A stretch of 64,000 nt of DNA from Holothuria scabra (GCA_037179385.1 CM074179.1:29580046-29644045), one strand, 5' to 3'. Shown: positions 21,371 to 32,726, counted from the first letter of the stretch. The notes: a model not told the origin generated them from the sequence alone. Made by a program: numbers and translations.

Positions 21371-23197
21371 ATGGCTACAATAGAACCGTCTTCACTTTTG
21401 GATTGTCCTGTCTGCTGTGACAAATACAAGAATCCCAAAATTATATTATGTGGTCATACCTTCTGTCTAGATCCATGCCTTCGTAACTTGGTACAGTCAA
21501 GTAGTCCAAACTGTCCTCTATGTAGGATCCCAATTCAAGTTCCGTCGTCTGGAATGGTAGACGATCTGCCTACAAATTTTATATTGCATTCACTATTTGA
21601 AGTACAAAATGCAAACATCGAACAATCACCTGTTGAACAGAAGAAGAACAACACCGGTCCATCAAAACAGAAGATCTGCTCAACACATGACGAAAACTTT
21701 GTGCATTATTGTTCAACCTGTTCAGAGTTATTGTGCCAAAAATGTCTGGATGAAAGTCATAACAAGGATCATGCTACATTGCAATTACAAGAAGCTGTAG
21801 ACAGATACTGTGGTGTGCTGGTCCCTGTTGAAAAAGATTTGAAGGACGTCGCTAAAAAGTCAAAGGATATATGTCTTTTCTTGGAAGATGCTAAACAAAG
21901 ATGCAAACAGGAAGGTGATAAAATCAGAGGTAAGATTGATGAAGCAGAAGAAATGGCTATCCAGGAAGTAAAGAAGAGAAAGACACAACTATATTTAGAA
22001 TTAGGTAAGAAGGAAACAAATAAACTAAAGTATCTTGAGGATCTAACAGCAAAGGCCGTCGAATTATCATTGTTGTCTGAGAGCACACATGATATGTGTG
22101 GAAAAATTATACTCGAACTAACGCAATTGGAGTTTCAAAAGAAAAGTGTAATCAATAGTGTAACCAAAAAGACAACAGCACTTGTGAAAGATATGTCTCA
22201 CTTAGAGAATGAAGCTTTCAAAGATTCTGAATCTATCATTTTTCAACCTACTGAGGAATGGAAACCTGTACCACTTGGGATATTAAATGATCATAGTGTC
22301 GATGATAAGAAGTTGTGTGTATCCCTCTTCAAGGTGAAAGATTTAAAGTATTGTGTACCGAGTGGTTTTTCATACACCTGTTCCACTTTATTATCCACAA
22401 ACTCCATTGTGTTTCTTTTACAAGCAGTGGATTACAAGTCTTGGAATCCCATACTTTTTTGCTACCGTACAGGAGAAATTGAGCAGAACTTTCGTACTGG
22501 GGCCTCTGGAGGACAAATTTCTTATGAATCATCAATTCAAATTCAAGATACCAAAACGAAGTTCCTCTTTCTTGAAAAGAATAACACACCATTCGAGGTT
22601 ACATTCAACAGAAGTGACTCGACATTACGAGTGAATAAAAGCGTTAAAATGAGTAACAACCTGTTATATCAAATAAATGCATTAACGTGGGACGAGCGTG
22701 GCGAACACTGCTATGCATTGCTGAGTGACGACGAAACAATAAAGACTTTTACTTTTACTCCAAAAAAGAGAGAGCAGTTCCATGTAAAACTGGACCGAAA
22801 AGTAAAGTGTTCACACTCCAAGGGATTTCACGTCTCTCAGTTTGGCATGGCAATTTGCGACGAATTAGAACAGAAGGTTTTGTTGTACGAGTCTTCAAAC
22901 TCAGTTAGCCCAAAACGCACTGTAGCAGCACCGTCGGCTATACCAGGTTGGCATCCTTTTCATGTAATGTCTCTTAAGCAGAACAAGAAATGGTACGTTC
23001 TGTGGAAAGCATCACGCAGTCACGGTTATGCATCTCGTATTTATCAATATTCCTCATCTTTTGACGATGAGTGCATGTTGCTTACAAATGATTACATGGA
23101 TATAATTGCATTCACTGTTCTAGACGGAAAGTACCTTTCAATAGATACACGGAGCTCAACTAACTTAGTGTCAGTCTCAGTGTATCGTATTGAATAA
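21371..23197 (+). CDS. TRIM-like RING/B-box2/coiled-coil protein, probable E3 ubiquitin ligase
   Basis: Single uninterrupted 608-codon frame. The ATG at 21371 is chosen because it has A at -3 and G at +4 and starts just ahead of the RING; the open frame extends 17 codons upstream without an ATG. RING finger at about residues 12-51: C12, C15, C27, H29, C32, C36, C48, C51. B-box 2 at about 103-134 fits C-x2-H-x7-C-x2-C-x4-C-x2-C-x4-H-x3-H exactly. Residues ~148-290 are charged and heptad-like, a probable coiled coil. The ~310-residue C-terminal region has no B30.2 or NHL motif that I recognise. Family knowledge: the RING recruits an E2 and transfers ubiquitin, and the coiled coil dimerises. Oddity: three residues rather than two separate C32 and C36. 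The lack of introns suggests a retrocopy or a single-exon TRIM expansion. Substrate unknown. No neighbouring gene informs its role. Confidence 0.9.
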   Translation: MATIEPSSLLDCPVCCDKYKNPKIILCGHTFCLDPCLRNLVQSSSPNCPLCRIPIQVPSSGMVDDLPTNFILHSLFEVQNANIEQSPVEQKKNNTGPSKQKICSTHDENFVHYCSTCSELLCQKCLDESHNKDHATLQLQEAVDRYCGVLVPVEKDLKDVAKKSKDICLFLEDAKQRCKQEGDKIRGKIDEAEEMAIQEVKKRKTQLYLELGKKETNKLKYLEDLTAKAVELSLLSESTHDMCGKIILELTQLEFQKKSVINSVTKKTTALVKDMSHLENEAFKDSESIIFQPTEEWKPVPLGILNDHSVDDKKLCVSLFKVKDLKYCVPSGFSYTCSTLLSTNSIVFLLQAVDYKSWNPILFCYRTGEIEQNFRTGASGGQISYESSIQIQDTKTKFLFLEKNNTPFEVTFNRSDSTLRVNKSVKMSNNLLYQINALTWDERGEHCYALLSDDETIKTFTFTPKKREQFHVKLDRKVKCSHSKGFHVSQFGMAICDELEQKVLLYESSNSVSPKRTVAAPSAIPGWHPFHVMSLKQNKKWYVLWKASRSHGYASRIYQYSSSFDDECMLLTNDYMDIIAFTVLDGKYLSIDTRSSTNLVSVSVYRIE

Positions 23198-23378
23198 TCG
23201 TTAAGGTTAATACTCTAGTAGTCTATCCCATTCAATGTATGGATCTTTTGATAAATTAATAATGTCTTACTAAATTGGAAAATTAATTGAGTGTAAATCA
23301 TTGTTGTATTTTAAACGTGCATTAAGATTTGAATTGAAATAGTAGGCAACGTGAAAGAAATTAAAAGATATCAGTTTT

Positions 23379-23384
23379 AATAAA
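23379..23384 (+). terminator. Polyadenylation signal AATAAA of the TRIM-like gene
   Basis: AATAAA lies 182 bases after the TRIM-like stop codon in an AT-rich 3' region. Its distance and orientation fit, but cleavage itself cannot be seen. Confidence 0.55.
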
Positions 23385-25308
23385 CTTTCATTTCAAAATA
23401 ACTGAGTTTTGGGCCCTTGCCCTTTTATCAACTTACCTTAGAACGTACACATAGAGGTATCAGAATTTCATTGTTTAACGTTGTAAAAGGACTATACACG
23501 ACTACGTCCCGTTACTGGACTAAGGAGCAACAAAGATGGTATATATACCCAAACACACCCCATGGTCAAAGCATAACGTGTGTATCAAGCACTTCGATAC
23601 CTAAGTCTAGCAGAGATACAGTGCCGTTAGGGAACTTTCGAGCCGGAGAAAAAGTTATCGCCACATGCTCTAGGTATCAATCAAACAGTTTCGATATTTT
23701 TAACGTTTTTCGATCATTCAGCTAATTGGCTCTTGTAATTACGACTTAGGAACATTAGTAAATACTGTAGCTGAATAAGCGATCAATGCTAAATATCACC
23801 GACTCTCCCCAATTTCGATTGAACATGTTCAATCGAGCCGACGTCTTACGAACTGACTGAATTCCAGATTTGAAGAAGTCGTAGTCGTGAAAGTGTTCAC
23901 ACCGCAAAGACCGACCCGAAAGTTTGTCGGAAGAAGTCGTAGCGATGTTACCCGGGCTTATATCACTGCCCTTCTACATACACTCTTGTAACTGAAAAAT
24001 TCAATTATCATCCAGAGTAGGGACTTGCGGTTCGAGTCTTCAAGAAATGTGTCGTAGCTTCAAGATTTTGGAAAGTGAACGACTTCTGATTAGACTCTCA
24101 GGAAACTGGTTTGGGACATGGCTTGAGTAGAACTGTATTTCACTGGTCCGGCTACGTAGTGCGCCTTGTGTTATAAATACCCAAGATGCAATGGGATGTC
24201 GAGTTTCACAATGACATTTCGAACTGCCAAATGAAATGGTGATTACCAAAATGACATGTTGAATTTTAAGATGAAATGTCGAAAATGAGATGTCGACACG
24301 GTTTTGACACTGTATGCGAGCGAGTAGAGTGCCAACAGTGTCATATGTTGAAAATTTCAAAATGAGATGTCGCGACGGTCCTTATATTTATGATCGCCCG
24401 TCTGTATAATGATTGCCCGAACTCTGACAATGAATGCCTGCCTCAGGCTGAAAATAAAATCCCGTATAGTATGTTATTGGTTGCACTTCATTCCGAAGCA
24501 ACATTCAACAAATTGTCCCTCCAGTAGCGGAGCTGTTATATGGTCAGGGGGAAGTCGGCCCCTCTGACGGAACAAATCGTCTGTCGGCGCCCTTTTAAGG
24601 TCTTTAACATACTTTACTCTTGCATCATTATTGGCTAAAGACATACTTTAATAGCATTGTTTTAAGGCCCATAGTATAGCAAAATGCTCAAACAGCCATC
24701 AGTAACTGTACTATCTGCACTTTTTCTGATGAAAAGGGTAATTATCTGTAATATAGGGTTAGGTTTTGACGAAATGTATCTCCATTCTTTGTTCGCACTA
24801 ATGAATATTGTCACTGTGCAAAATTGCTTCCACACCAAACGTGATCATAAGCTCACAAAACACACACAGTGACATTAAATTCACCCTCCCGGCCAATAAA
24901 AAATGTTGCAAAGGGCGCAACAATGATTGTAGCGCAAATAGCCCTCTTGTCTCAAAAGCCAGAAAATTGCATCGAATAAGCGTAGGTTTAGGCTACCTTT
25001 TTTTCTTATGAATTCGGTATCTAGAGAGCCAAGAACACCTTTTGTCTTGACTATTTCTTTCAATGTACTTAATAAAAGGCTATTTCAGAGTGATCACATG
25101 CTGTACATTACGTCAGTTAAGGTTTCTTCGTGTACTTTTCTTGATTTCCAGAGGCCAAAAATGTACACGGTACACGGTGATTAATTTCCATTATTTTCCC
25201 CCTGTAAGGTTGCTTGCTATTTAGCTCTATAGCAGTTTTAATCTTTATCTTCACAAAGTAGCCCATTATTGATTTCGATGAAAAGAGAAACCTACGCAGT
25301 CATGGCGG
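23385..25308. other. No gene supported; ATGTCGA-word stretch
   Basis: Between 24190 and 24375 the word (A)ATGTCGA or AATGACAT recurs several times in AT-rich sequence, a degenerate short repeat. Near 24518, CCAGTAGCGGAGCTG followed by a G run resembles the end of the hAT-like CAGTGGCGGAGCTAG family, with no partner end found. A 102-codon plus-strand frame at 23417-23725 is unrecognised. Confidence 0.4.
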
Positions 25309-25406
25309 CGTGCGTGTGTATGTATGTGTGTATGTGCGTGTGAATGTGTGCGTGTGTGTATGTGAATGTGTGCGTTTGTGTATGTGTGTATATATGTGTG
25401 TTTGTG
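25309..25406. repeat. (TG)n / (TGTA)n-rich microsatellite
   Basis: Nearly pure TG dinucleotides with TATG and CGTG interruptions, directly ahead of the DR1-containing minisatellite. The 90-codon open frame across it is a by-product. Confidence 0.85.
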
Positions 25407-25414
25407 ACACTGCT

Positions 25415-27230
25415 TGTTTAAACCATATCTTGAGAAGGGAAGATCTGACAGTTCTCAAACTTGCTACACAGATACCCCATGCTGAGAGGAAGAACTCTAT
25501 TTATTTTGGTGGAGGTCAAAGGTCATCTGGGGTCACGGGGGTCGAACCCAAAAATCCTTGTTTACACGATATCTCAAGATAGGAAACTTGGATTAATTTC
25601 AAACTTGATATGTTGATACGTAATGATAAAAGAAAGAACCCTATTGATTTTGGTGGAAGCTAAAGGTAATTTGGGGTCACTAGGGGTCAAACCCCGTAAT
25701 CCTTGTTTACACGATATCTCATGGTAGGAAGCTTGGATTTATTTCAAACTTGATATGTTGATGCGTTATGGTGTAAGAAAGAACCCTTTTGATTTTGGTG
25801 GAGGTCGAGGGTCCTTTGAGGTCAAGTGGGATCAAATCTGAAGTCCTTGTTTACACGATATCTCATGGTGGGAAACTTGGATTAATTTCAAACTTGATTT
25901 AATGATGCGTTATGATGTAAGAAAGAACCCGATTTATTTTTGTGGAGATCAAAGGTCATTTTGGGTGACATGGGGTCAAACCTCGAAATCCTTGTTTACA
26001 CTATATCTCAAGGTAGAAAACTTGGAAGCTTGGATTTTTTCATACTTGATATGTTGATGCGTTATGATGTAAGAAAGAACCCTATTGATTTTTGTGGAGG
26101 TCAAGGGTCATTTGGAGTTACATGGGGTCAAACCCTGAAAGCCTTGTTTACGCCTTATCTTTAGGTAGGAAACTTGGATTAATTTCAAACTTAATATGTT
26201 GATGCGTTATGATGTAAGGAAGAACCCAATTAATTTTGGTGGAGGTCAAAGGTCATTTGAGGTCACATGGGGTCAAACCCTGAAATCCTTGATTACATGA
26301 TACATCATGGTAAAACACTTGGATTCCTTTCAAACTTGATACTGTATGTTGGTGCGTTATGATGTTAAGAAGACCCCTATTTATTTTGGTGGAGGTCAAA
26401 GGTCATTTCTGGTCAGAAGGAGACAAATCCTGAAAACCTTCTTAACACAATATCTCAAGGTAGGAAGCTTTGATTCATTTCAAACTTGATGTGTTGATGA
26501 ATTATGATGTCAGGAAGAACCCTATTGATTTTGGTAGAGGTCAAATGTCGTTTGGGGTTATAGGGGCTCAAACTCAGAAACCTTGTTTAGTATAGCTGAA
26601 GGTACGAAACCTGGATGGATTTCATAATTAGTATGTGGATGAGTTATGGTGAGAAGATGACATCTTGGGTCATGATTGGTCAAACTTTGAAAACCTTGTC
26701 AAAATGGGATATCTCAAGGTAGGAAAATTGGATGGACTTCCTAAGTAGTTTTTTGGATGTGTAATGGTGAGTTGAAAATACTGTACCTGTTGTTTTTGGT
26801 GGTCAATGGTCATCTGGTATCACCTGGCGTCAAACTCTGAAAACCTTGTTTGCAGAATACGAAACCTGGATGGATTTCATAATTAGGATGTGGAGGAGTT
26901 ATGGTGAGAAGATGACCTGTAAAGGGTTTTTTTGTGAAGGTAAAAGGACAACTGGGGTCATGATTGGTCAAACTTTGAAAACCTTGTCAAAATGGGATAT
27001 CTCAAGGTAGGAAAATTGGATGGACTTCCTTAGTCGTATGTGGATATGTTATGGTGAGTTGAAAGTACTGTACCTGTTGTTTGGTCATCTGGTATCACCT
27101 GACATTAAACTCTGAAAACCTTGTTTGCAGAATATCCTAAGGCACAGTATGAAATTTGGCTTTTTGAATATAGAAGTGTTTTAGTCAAACGAAAAACCAG
27201 TTACTTACAGGTGAAGTCAAAGGTCACTTA
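25415..27230. repeat. Minisatellite of ~145-bp units containing nuclear-receptor DR1-like words
   Basis: The marker CCTTGTTTACACGATATCTCA or a close form starts at about 25556, 25701, 25845, 25990, 26142, 26287, 26437 and 26581, so spacing is 144-152. More decayed copies run to about 27120, giving roughly 12 units. Each unit reads ATATCTCAAGGTAGGAA, then TTTCAAACTTGATATGTTG, AAGAACCCTATTGATTTTGG, then a GGTCA-rich part. AGGTCAAAGGTCA, a perfect direct repeat spaced by one base, occurs at 25513-25525, 26243-26255 and 26393-26405, with near matches at 25946, 26098 and 27214. Units decay to the right. Translated stretches are by-products. Confidence 0.85.
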
Positions 27231-27378
27231 GGATCACCAGTTGTTACAAGAAATATAGCATTTTTTTGAAAAGAGCATGTTTGTATCATCGCAACCTCAA
27301 TGCATTTTTGCATTCTGGTTAGATTAAAATTTTAAATCGAGACCTTCATACTAGAATGTGAAAGAGAAAGATGGACAC

Positions 27379-27880
27379 ATGGGCGTCCACAGGTAGGGGC
27401 AAGGGGGAACTTGCCCTCCACTGGAAAATACAAAACCTGAAGAAGAAAACAGAAAACCAGAAAAAGATGAGGAAAAATTAACGTCAACATTTCTTAAAGG
27501 TTCACTGAGTGTTTTCCCTATTTATATGCGGTAAAGAGTCTTTAGAAATACAATTCTTAGCGATCTAAGAGGCATTTTGCGTCAAAATTTCTTGCGCCCC
27601 GCCCGACTCATAGTGGCGCGGACCTTTTCCCTCTAAAAGATTTTTGCCCTCTCCCGAACTTTCGTCTACAGTGGCCCATAGATAGAAAATTTAAACATGT
27701 TGTTATAAAAAACTTGCTGAGAAAAAATGGCAAAGTAGTCTTCTACCAGGTGTGGAAAATCAAATGGGAAGTCTGAAAAGCAGTGACTTCGATCGTACTG
27801 AGGCTCAAAATATGTACTCCTTCGAATCGCCCCTGCAGACCCCTTTCGCCCCCTCTGACCAAAACCCCTAGCTCCGCCAC
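27379..27880. mobile_element. Possible hAT-like element with GGCGGAGCTAGGGG end
   Basis: The right edge, CCCCTAGCTCCGCCACT at 27866-27882, reads AGTGGCGGAGCTAGGGG on the other strand, like the common hAT-type terminus. The left edge CATGGGCGTCCACAGGTAGGGG is only loosely similar. No matching target duplication is found. GGGCAAGGGGG near the left and CGCCCCCTC near the right suit the same family. Tentative. Confidence 0.35.
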
Positions 27881-27882
27881 TC

Positions 27883-28762
27883 TTTTCCTCGTGATCTTTT
27901 GTATATTTTCATCAATTGAGATGAATTCAGCATATTCTTGAGTTCTATTCACAGACCGACATACAGTCAGACAGACAGACGGATTGGCGGGAAAGCGTTC
28001 AAAACTTTCTAAAAGTCTTATAAATCCATCTAAATATCTCCAGCATTGACTATTTTAAAAGTTTATTACTGTTTTGAGCTTCTTTCATGAATTAGCTATA
28101 CGTGTGTAATATTATGACATGAAAAGAGGGGATCGTGAGCCATACTGTTTGGTATCTTTTTCCTTTCCCAAGGGGAAATTCAGTGGCCCAGCTTGGATTT
28201 GTACAGTAGCCTGTTTTATTCCATCAATAACCATGAATAACAATCTGTCAAATCATGTGACAACATTTTTCACACTAAATTGTACAAAATGTACGAGAGG
28301 TAGCCCGTTACAGACAGGGGTGACGTAACATGGCAACATACCTTTAAAAATGTGCTTCTCACATAGATCTCGCATTAAGTCAAACATTATTCTCCTAATA
28401 CAATATTAGCTCACACGTTGTAATTGATTATACTTAACGTTTTACTACTTTTAAAACGCTTTAAAGGCGGTAGGAAATACTTCCAAATAATAGGAAATTG
28501 CCGTTTCTCAGATTTCGAGGTAAATATTCAACTTTTCTGTTTTATTTTGTCACAGATTGTAAATTTCATGGTGCAAAATTTGAAATATAGTTTCGTGGAT
28601 GGAATTTTCAGGACAAATATCGTAATAGTGAAATCTAAGAAGAAATGATAATGAAATTTAAGAAGAAAAACGCAAAAAGAGGCAATGACAACAAAAATTC
28701 ACTGATCAGTAAACAGTTTATTAGACTGAAATAGTTTTCTTCATATTTTCAGAAACGATTAT
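27883..28762. other. No gene supported
   Basis: AT-rich spacer. A short CAGACAGACAGACGG stretch is at 27968-27982. Open frames are under 75 codons. Confidence 0.45.
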
Positions 28763-29062
28763 TATCCCACAAATTTTGATGATTCTCTCCTTTCTCTACA
28801 AAGTAGTCTTTTACGACTAGATAATGACGAAATGCAGACAATTGAGAAAGAAAATGTATAATTTTGATTATAAAAATAACATTTTCATACAATTTTAGTA
28901 ATTGTTGCTTTTTATCCCGGAAATTTTGATGATTCTCCTCTTTCTCTACAAAGTAGTATTTTACGATTAGATAATGACGAAATGCAGACAATTGAGAAAG
29001 AAAATGTATAATTTTGAGTATAAAAATAACATTTTCATACCATTTTAGTAATTGTTGCTTTT
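28763..29062. repeat. Two-copy tandem duplication, period 150 bp
   Basis: AAATTTTGATGATTCTC begins at 28771 and again at 28921. The copies are near-identical through ATTTTAGTAATTGTTGCTTTTT. The 127-codon minus-strand open frame here simply reads the duplicated, AT-rich sequence twice. Confidence 0.85.
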
Positions 29063-29230
29063 TCCATTGCACAACACGACATTTAGCCTCGAAGAATTGC
29101 CACCTACCACATTTTACTAAAATGGTCAGCAAACCGGTGAAAGATAAACAAATTGCGGAATTGAAACTGGTGCAAATAACATTAACCTCATTACGTCTTA
29201 GTGAAAGAAGAAAACGTTATTATAATACCC

Positions 29231-30090
29231 TTTCAGCTACGGCGGCTGTACTCGTACAACACCCATACGTCATGGCGAGTGAGGAAGTATTTGCTGCATA
29301 TCTTAACTAGACCAGCTATAGCGGTCGTACTGGTACAGCCTTGATAGGTCAATGCTAGTAAGAAAATATTGCTTCACTTCTAAACTAGATCAGCTATAGC
29401 GGCTGTATTCGTACAACCTCCATAAGTCAAGACGAGTGAGGAAACAGGCTACTGTATTTGCTGCAGTTCTAAACTAGACCAGCTATAAAGGTTGTACTGG
29501 TACAACCTTGATAAGTCATGGCTAGTAAGGAAATATTGCTTCACTTCTTAACTAGACCAGCTACAGAGTTTGTACTGGTACAACCTTGGTAAGTCATGGC
29601 GAGTAAGAACATATTTGCTGCATTTATAAACTAACCCAGCTATAGAGATTGTGCTTGGTACAAATTTGATATGTCATGGCAACTGGGGTAATATTGCCGT
29701 CATATCTTAATTATACCAGCTATAGAGGTTGTACCGGTACAAGCTTGAAATATTTTGGCCAGTATGTTATTTAGATGAAATTTAACGAGACACCAACACG
29801 AATGTGTTATATAGTATCAACTAGATAAATACGATTCAATTTCAGTTACAAAAACAGTTCAAATACCAATGCAAGTCCTCCCCTTAATTAGCCTCTAACG
29901 AAAGGCGGGGAATAGCGTGGGCATATTCTACAACCCCCAACCCCCAGGGGGCCTTTGGTAGGTAAGGAAAAGCTTTAAACTGGACCAGCCGTAAGAGTTT
30001 TACAAAACAAACTTGATAAGTCATGGAGACGATAAGGAACTATTTGCTGCACTTCTATACTAGGCCAGCTATAGAGGCTGTACGAAGTCA
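29231..30090. repeat. Tandem repeat of ~78-91-bp units with a GTACTGGTAC core
   Basis: CAGCTATAGAGGTTGTACTGG-type cores recur at about 29234, 29312, 29391, 29480, 29559, 29637, 29717 and, after a gap with unrelated sequence (29770-29970), near 29984 and 30064. Between them TTGATAAGTCATGGCGAGTAAGG and TTGCTTCACTTCTAAACTAG recur. Units differ by several substitutions, so this is an old array. No coding frame is plausible. Confidence 0.75.
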
Positions 30091-30113
30091 CTGCGAGTAA
30101 GGGGTTGCTGAGT

Positions 30114-30431
30114 CAGGGGCGAACCCACGGGGGCAGGACAGGCATTTACCTCCCACCAGCCGGTGGTATTTAAGTCGCAAAAGTAAATCGCTTAAAAACC
30201 ATTTTAAGACACTAGGATTTTTCAACCCCCTTTATGGAGTATCTCCCTGTTCGTCTGGAAAGGGGAAGCCCCCAAAGTCGGCTTACTCCTGCAATGTACG
30301 TGAATCATTTTTCCAAAACCCGAATATGGGGTATCTCCCTGTTCGTTGGCTTACTCGGGGCTTACTCGGGGCTTCCCCTTCTCAAACGAACAGGGAGATA
30401 CCACATAAAGGGGGGGGGGTGAAAAATCCTA
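30114..30431. repeat. Element end plus large hairpin with ~55-bp arms
   Basis: CAGGGGCGAACCCACGGGGG at 30114 has the form of a hAT-like terminus. From about 30214 the sequence GGATTTTTCAACCCCCTTTATGG, then GTATCTCCCTGTTCGT and AAAGGGGAAGCCCC, is mirrored by GGGGCTTCCCCTT, ACGAACAGGGAGATACC and GGGGTGAAAAATCC ending at 30431. GTATCTCCCTGTTCGT is also repeated directly at 30330. A 10-G tract is at 30410-30419. No right element end is found. Confidence 0.55.
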
Positions 30432-32170
30432 GTTTCACTCTAGACGTGTGTGAAGTTCAGGGCGTTGGCCCATCGGGAGTGGCCTCTTCGGGCAAAACAA
30501 AACTCACCCCCTCACGGACATCTGGACTTAGAAAATTTTTGAAAAGTGATTCACGTGCAAAGTCGATGGGGAGTTAAAACTGAAAAAATTTGCAAAATCC
30601 TCTGTTGAGTGTCAATGAACGGATGATGGACTTGAAACTTAATTTACCTTTTTTTTCGTCTGTTCATGATTGCGGTATAATGACATAAAGTTGACATTTA
30701 GGGCAGAGATACGACTTCTGTATCCTTTCGTTGGCCAAGAAAAAAACTCATTCCCATTGCAAGGCTGTGATGAACTGTCGACGTCCTACCGTCCTTGTAA
30801 CAGTCACCCCATTTCACATAAATATCTTCCCACAAGACCACCTCACTTGCAATTATTAGTTGCGTTAAAGAATAAAAACAAAGTGTATGCAAAATCCAAA
30901 CACGCCATTCTTCCTATTAGTAGAGTTGTCACGGTGAGGTACGTTTCTCCAAAAGAACACACTATAAAAGATCGTTTTAGACGAATATGTCACATATCTG
31001 CCGGTAAAATTGATGATGTGGCAAAAGATGGATCAGTTTTGGTGTTTCCAGGGTGACTGAAAGAAACATAGGCAGTAGATCTACACAGCACAATGGGAAA
31101 GACCAATCTGACGAAGAACGCATACAAGCCCCCTGTATGGTGCTACAACAGTACAAGCCATATTTACACCGAAAAATGGTTGACAGGTGTAACGAAAAGT
31201 CCACAAACTTAAAACAACTTTCGAGTCTACTTTTGTGCTTTGCATGTAGGCTACGGCTGTGTCTCACGCTTGGTTGGGATTATTTGTCCAGCTCCGAGTA
31301 GCAGCTCCCTTGTTGGTCTCTCAAACCTCTTCGCAGTTTTGCGGTTACGAAATTCCTTACCAAGAAGGTTCCGTAAACAGTGACAGATAGAGCTCCCATA
31401 AATAAAGGTTGCAGTCACCCCGGTCACCCCTATGAACTTTCGATGTGTCCTATCACAAGAACGGTTCTTGAAAATCATGCCTGTGACAGTTTTTTTTGCC
31501 AGCTAACTATGGGATTTACTTTGAGTGGCTACTTGCGTTTACCAGGGAGTTGCAAGAGACTGCGTTTACCATGAAATTCTTAATTATTCAATATTTAAGT
31601 GTTTTTGCAACATTTAGCGTAGCCTGTAAACCGCAACGAAGAGTTTTGAGGACTGGTTGGTTCAGCCTAGGCTGTTCGAATAATTCGGGGTTAATTTTGT
31701 AAAGTTGATATTTTTGTGTGTAAAATCATTACGTGACTATGATGTGTTTGTACTTATCGGGCAATTGTTTTCAAGGAATCTGGGCCTGCTTGGAGTTTTC
31801 TGTAATAAGAGGGCAAAAGCAGTCACCCCAATTTGAATTATTGTAATAGTCTATTTTAATTCATGAATGGCTCTCGAAAATAATGTGACACTGTTTTTCT
31901 CATTGGATTGTAAAATTTATGACAATTGAACCCTTGATTTAACCTAATTATGCAACATTTTAGTCTCGAAATATATTGAAAGAAACATGGAAGAGAAAGA
32001 GGAAGAAATTTGTGAAATTTAGTGGTTCTTTCATAAAAATTTAGGGGCGACTACTCTTTAAAAACATGGCAACCTTTCGACGGACTCAAATGCTGCCTGA
32101 ATTCTAGTACCTGAAGATCAGGTCGTTCCCCGAAATATACAGTACATGCCGGCCGCCTGATACACCAGTT
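30432..32170. other. No gene supported
   Basis: The longest frame, 128 codons at 30670-31056 plus, starts with ATG but has no domain, no paralogue in the window and overlaps similar-length frames on the other strand. I leave it as an unsupported open frame. The rest is AT-rich. Confidence 0.4.
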
Positions 32171-32204
32171 AGTATGACCATGGAAGTACCACCATGGTCA
32201 TACT
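32171..32204. repeat. Perfect 13-bp stem hairpin
   Basis: AGTATGACCATGG at 32171-32183 is the exact reverse complement of CCATGGTCATACT at 32192-32204, with an 8-base loop. Its function is unknown; no U-run follows. Confidence 0.7.
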
Positions 32205-32689
32205 GGTGGTATGACAACAGCAAAACATCACAATACATGTACGGTGTATACTTCTTAAAATAACAAATTCCTGTTCTGTGTATAAGGGTAGAGTCCTAGT
32301 GAGGAACGCAGTGGTGAAGCTCTGGTATTTAAAGGCATGTTTCCATCATCCCAAGCAGTTCCAATTCTCCCAACCGTCTTACTCTAGCCCCTCCCACATT
32401 TATCTAAAACTCATCTTTATCCAGACACAGTCCTAGTTTATTGCTTCATGGCTTGTCCCAGTGGCCATACAAGTCCATAATGTGTAATCAAGACACTCTC
32501 CGTGCCCACGCTGTTTAATTGAGCTATGATGCATTATTTGAATGTGATGCCATCAAAGAGCTGTACCAATTGAGAGTTTTGATATATGTATACTGAAACT
32601 GTGGTTTGGGGTGACGAATGACTGCCTTTAAAATTTCTTACCCGACCGAAAAAATGCATGCCAAGGGGCCTGCGTTTATTCCTCTGAAG

Positions 32690-32726
32690 CATGGAAGTAC
32701 TACTTCCGAGGTACGGTACTTCCATG
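32690..32726. repeat. 11-bp stem hairpin with CATGGAAGTAC arms
   Basis: CATGGAAGTAC at 32690-32700 pairs with GTACTTCCATG at 32716-32726. The loop TACTTCCGAGGTAC also pairs with GTACCTCGGAAG at about 32752, so two alternative foldbacks overlap. CATGGAAGTACC also occurs in the hairpin at 32171-32204, which suggests a common repeated word. Confidence 0.6.

Noticed and set aside
25310..26164. Reading frames over the TG tract and DR1 minisatellite
   Set aside because: The frames follow the repeat period and differ between units; this is translated repeat.
28749..29132. 127-codon minus-strand frame with an internal duplication
   Set aside because: The duplicated peptide simply mirrors a 150-bp tandem DNA duplication.
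30670..31056. 128-codon plus-strand open frame as a gene
   Set aside because: No recognisable domain, no splice or paralogue support, and competing frames on the other strand.
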